From: Ipomoea triloba
Taxonomy: Eukaryota > Streptophyta > Magnoliopsida > Solanales > Convolvulaceae
Direction: 5' to 3'
NCBI RefSeq assembly: GCF_003576645.1
Contig: NC_044921.1
Coordinates: forward strand, 26,292,203-26,356,202
DNA length: 64,000 nucleotides
Under the pieces are notes generated by a model. That model did no database searches, had not been told where the DNA came from, and was given only the letters and a program-made list of their open reading frames with translations. A program made the position numbers and the translations under genes. This document shows, piece after piece, positions 62,142 to 64,000 of this stretch (the stretch's first letter is position 1; the number at the start of each line of letters is the position of its first letter).

Positions 62142-63765
62142 ATGGGATCTAGCGGTATTGGAAACCTTGTGAAAGTGATCTTCCAGAACTTTGATGTGCT
62201 CGCTGGGTATCTTTCTTTTCTCCTTCTCTTTTACCCCTTTAATTTCCTTTCTTTTCTTGGTTTCAATTAGATTTTGTTATGGAAGTTGACCCATAAAGAT
62301 TCTTGTTGGTTTTCCTCTTTATTTTACTAATTACCTTAATTTTCCTTTGAATATGCAGGCCCGTGGTTAGTCTGCTCTATCCTCTGTAAGTGTGATCTCA
62401 AAAGTAAAATCTTTTTGCTGCTAGTTTACTGTTGGTGTGATAATATGTGATTTTTAATGGGGTTATGGAAGAAAAATAGCTTATTTTTAATATGAAGAAT
62501 TGTAAATATGGTAGCTTTTTCCTTACATTTGTTTGCAGGTATGAGTCAATTAGGGCTATAGAGACCAAGAACCCCGTCGATGATCAGCAATGGCTTACCT
62601 ACTGGATTCTGTACTCCATGATTACACTTTTCGAGCTCACATTTGCCAAAGTTATTGAGTGGTAACTTCAATGGCTTCCCAACATTATAATATCGTTTAT
62701 GCTGCATATTTGTCAATTGATGCACTAGACAGTTTTACAAATGGATTTGTAGCACATTAGTTTTAGATGAATAATGGGGAAAATTGTTTTTTGCCAGTAT
62801 GATATGTATGTATCAATTTTCTCATCATTAGGTATGATAAAGAACTAGCAAAGTATCGAAAATAGACTTTGTAGAAAGTTTGTGATTTGTGTTGCATAAT
62901 ATGAAGAGAGATCTTTCTATTCAATGGTCACGATTATTTAGGCAAGCTTGATATGCAATGTGTGTTGCCACAATTGGAACGTGAGAAACTTGTTAAGACT
63001 TCATGGAAACGTCTAAATTCGAGTTAAATTACATTACATAATTGATGTTGCGGTTATGTAAATGCAACTTTCAATGAGGCACTCATTAATTGTTCTTTAG
63101 ATGCTGCATATCAAACTCTTTATGGGAAAATAATTGAGAAATAAATTGATTTCTCTATGTAGCACTGTTGCATGTTTTGGCTGTGTTTTCATTTTGACGG
63201 GTATGAGTAGCTATCACGTTTTACAGGATGCAAGATATTTATTAGAGGTGACCATCCCGTGCAGATCCAAACTCTTTTTTGGCACTTTCGTTGACATTTT
63301 CTCTGTGTATGCCAGGATCCCGATCTGGTCGTATGCAAAACTGATCGTAACATGCTGGTTGGTCATACCTTACTTTAGCGGTGCTGCATATGTGTACGAG
63401 CATTATGTTAGGCCATACATAGTTAAACGAGAAGCTATTAACATCTGGTATGTGCCACGGAAGAAGGATGTGTTCAGTAAACCCGATGACATTCTAACTG
63501 CAGCGGAGAAGTACATTGCAGAGAATGGATCCCAAGCATTTGAGGAGATGATTCACAAGGTATCTTAAACATTCTTCGCCTTTTCAGATATGAATCTCGT
63601 AACCAAGAACAAGGAAACTCTGGAAATTAAAATGGCTTTGATTATGCAATATAGATTTCGTTCATTTTCATTCGACACACATATATTGTCTCCCTGCAGG
63701 CTCAAAGAGAACCGGAGTCCAGGAATAGCAGGTACGTGTTTTATGACGACGATCACAGATATTGA
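62142..63765 (+). CDS. HVA22-like protein (TB2/DP1/REEP family)
   Basis: Five exons (62142-62206, 62359-62385, 62539-62661, 63316-63559, 63700-63765) join in phase to 174 residues. The TB2/DP1 domain includes PVVSLLYPLYESIRAIETKN, DDQQWLTYWILYSMITLFEL, TFAKVIEWIPIWSYAKLIVT and CWLVIPYFSGAAYVYEHYVR, with hydrophobic hairpins that shape tubular endoplasmic reticulum. HVA22 proteins are ABA- and stress-responsive and act in ER shaping and vesicle traffic. The 27-base exon 2 is tiny but gives the conserved Pro-Val...Leu-Tyr-Pro sequence and correct phase. The end RNSRYVFYDDDHRY is read through a gtacgt that might be a donor; ending at 63765 gives a sensible family-like tail. Confidence 0.92.
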
Positions 63766-64000
63766 GCCATTGATACTCGAATGCTTCTGCAGATGCCCTT
63801 GCTGATCCTCGGTGTGGAATAGTAGTCTAGCATTGTAAAAAGGTTTCTTTGTAACCCTGACAGTTTAAGGTGTCCCAAACTAGGGTATTTCCCTCTGATC
63901 TCAAGAACATGTGTGTATGCACATTATGAAATGCTACTGGTAGTTGTATGTATGCACAAGAGCTACTTGGATTCATGTTTCAAAGGCTTAAATAAACCCT
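63766..64000. other. 3' flank of the HVA22-like gene
   Basis: Probable 3' UTR; an AATAAA-type signal (cttaaataaaccc) lies at about 63988-63998. The window ends here. Confidence 0.5.

Noticed and set aside
63731..63740. A further splice donor (gcag|gtacgt) in the last HVA22-like exon
   Set aside because: Reading through gives SRYVFYDDDHRY and a stop, a sensible tail, and no acceptor with a better continuation is visible before the window ends.

Overview
The window is nuclear DNA from a flowering plant, almost certainly a eudicot. The genes have short exons with GT-AG introns in AT-rich surroundings. The families present are plant-specific: Lhca4, RWP-RK, PKS, GASA, PSY, CLE, MIF and tau-class GST. 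Dispersed tRNA-derived repeats and one piece of plastid DNA lie between the genes. The species cannot be fixed by eye; an asterid (Convolvulaceae or Solanaceae relative) is my guess.

Layout. 1.6-3.5 kb: LHCA4 (+). 3.8-5.7 kb: lipoate-protein ligase-like gene (-). 6.0-7.1 kb: a SINE and an inverted-repeat element. 7.7-9.6 kb: a CML45/46/47-type EF-hand gene (-) beside a near-perfect inverted partial copy, joined through an (AC)n tract holding one N; this is probably an assembly fold-back. 10.3-11.0 kb: hAT-like non-autonomous element. 12.1-14.3 kb: HNH-domain protein (+). 15.7-16.5 kb: PSY-type peptide precursor (+). 17.8-19.7 kb: plastid NAD-malate dehydrogenase (+). 20.1-21.3 kb: RKD transcription factor (-). 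22.0-23.3 kb: EMB514/DCL-like protein (-). 26.1-28.3 kb: RING-CH membrane E3 ligase (+). 29.9-30.1 kb: CLE45-like peptide (+). 31.5-32.3 kb: GASA/snakin (-). 37.1-39.6 kb: tandem repeats, then plastid rbcL DNA with a 538-base gap, inserted inside a tRNA-Lys-like gene. 41.5-41.75 kb: MIF mini zinc finger (-). 44.7-45.0 kb: small inverted-repeat element. 45.4-46.5 kb: ribosomal protein eL34 (+). 47.0-49.7 kb: two tandem tau GSTs (-). 50.15 kb: tRNA-Leu(CAG) (-). 51.9-53.5 kb: PKS protein (+). 53.5-59.9 kb: no gene seen. 59.9-61.4 kb: POPEYE/bHLH47-like factor (+). 62.1-63.8 kb: HVA22-like protein (+).

Gene models were built by hand from the six-frame sequence, with exon phases checked so that each CDS reads through. 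The genes do not form one pathway. They look like an ordinary euchromatic neighbourhood, and several of them (LHCA4, CML, HNH, plastid MDH, RING-CH, PYE) recall the order on Arabidopsis chromosome 3 around AT3G47470-AT3G47640.

The most unusual item is the rbcL insertion that splits a tRNA gene at its anticodon stem with only about two tRNA bases missing. The two rbcL pieces overlap in a way that leaves open a much larger or circular plastid insert behind the gap. No unknown multi-gene system was found.
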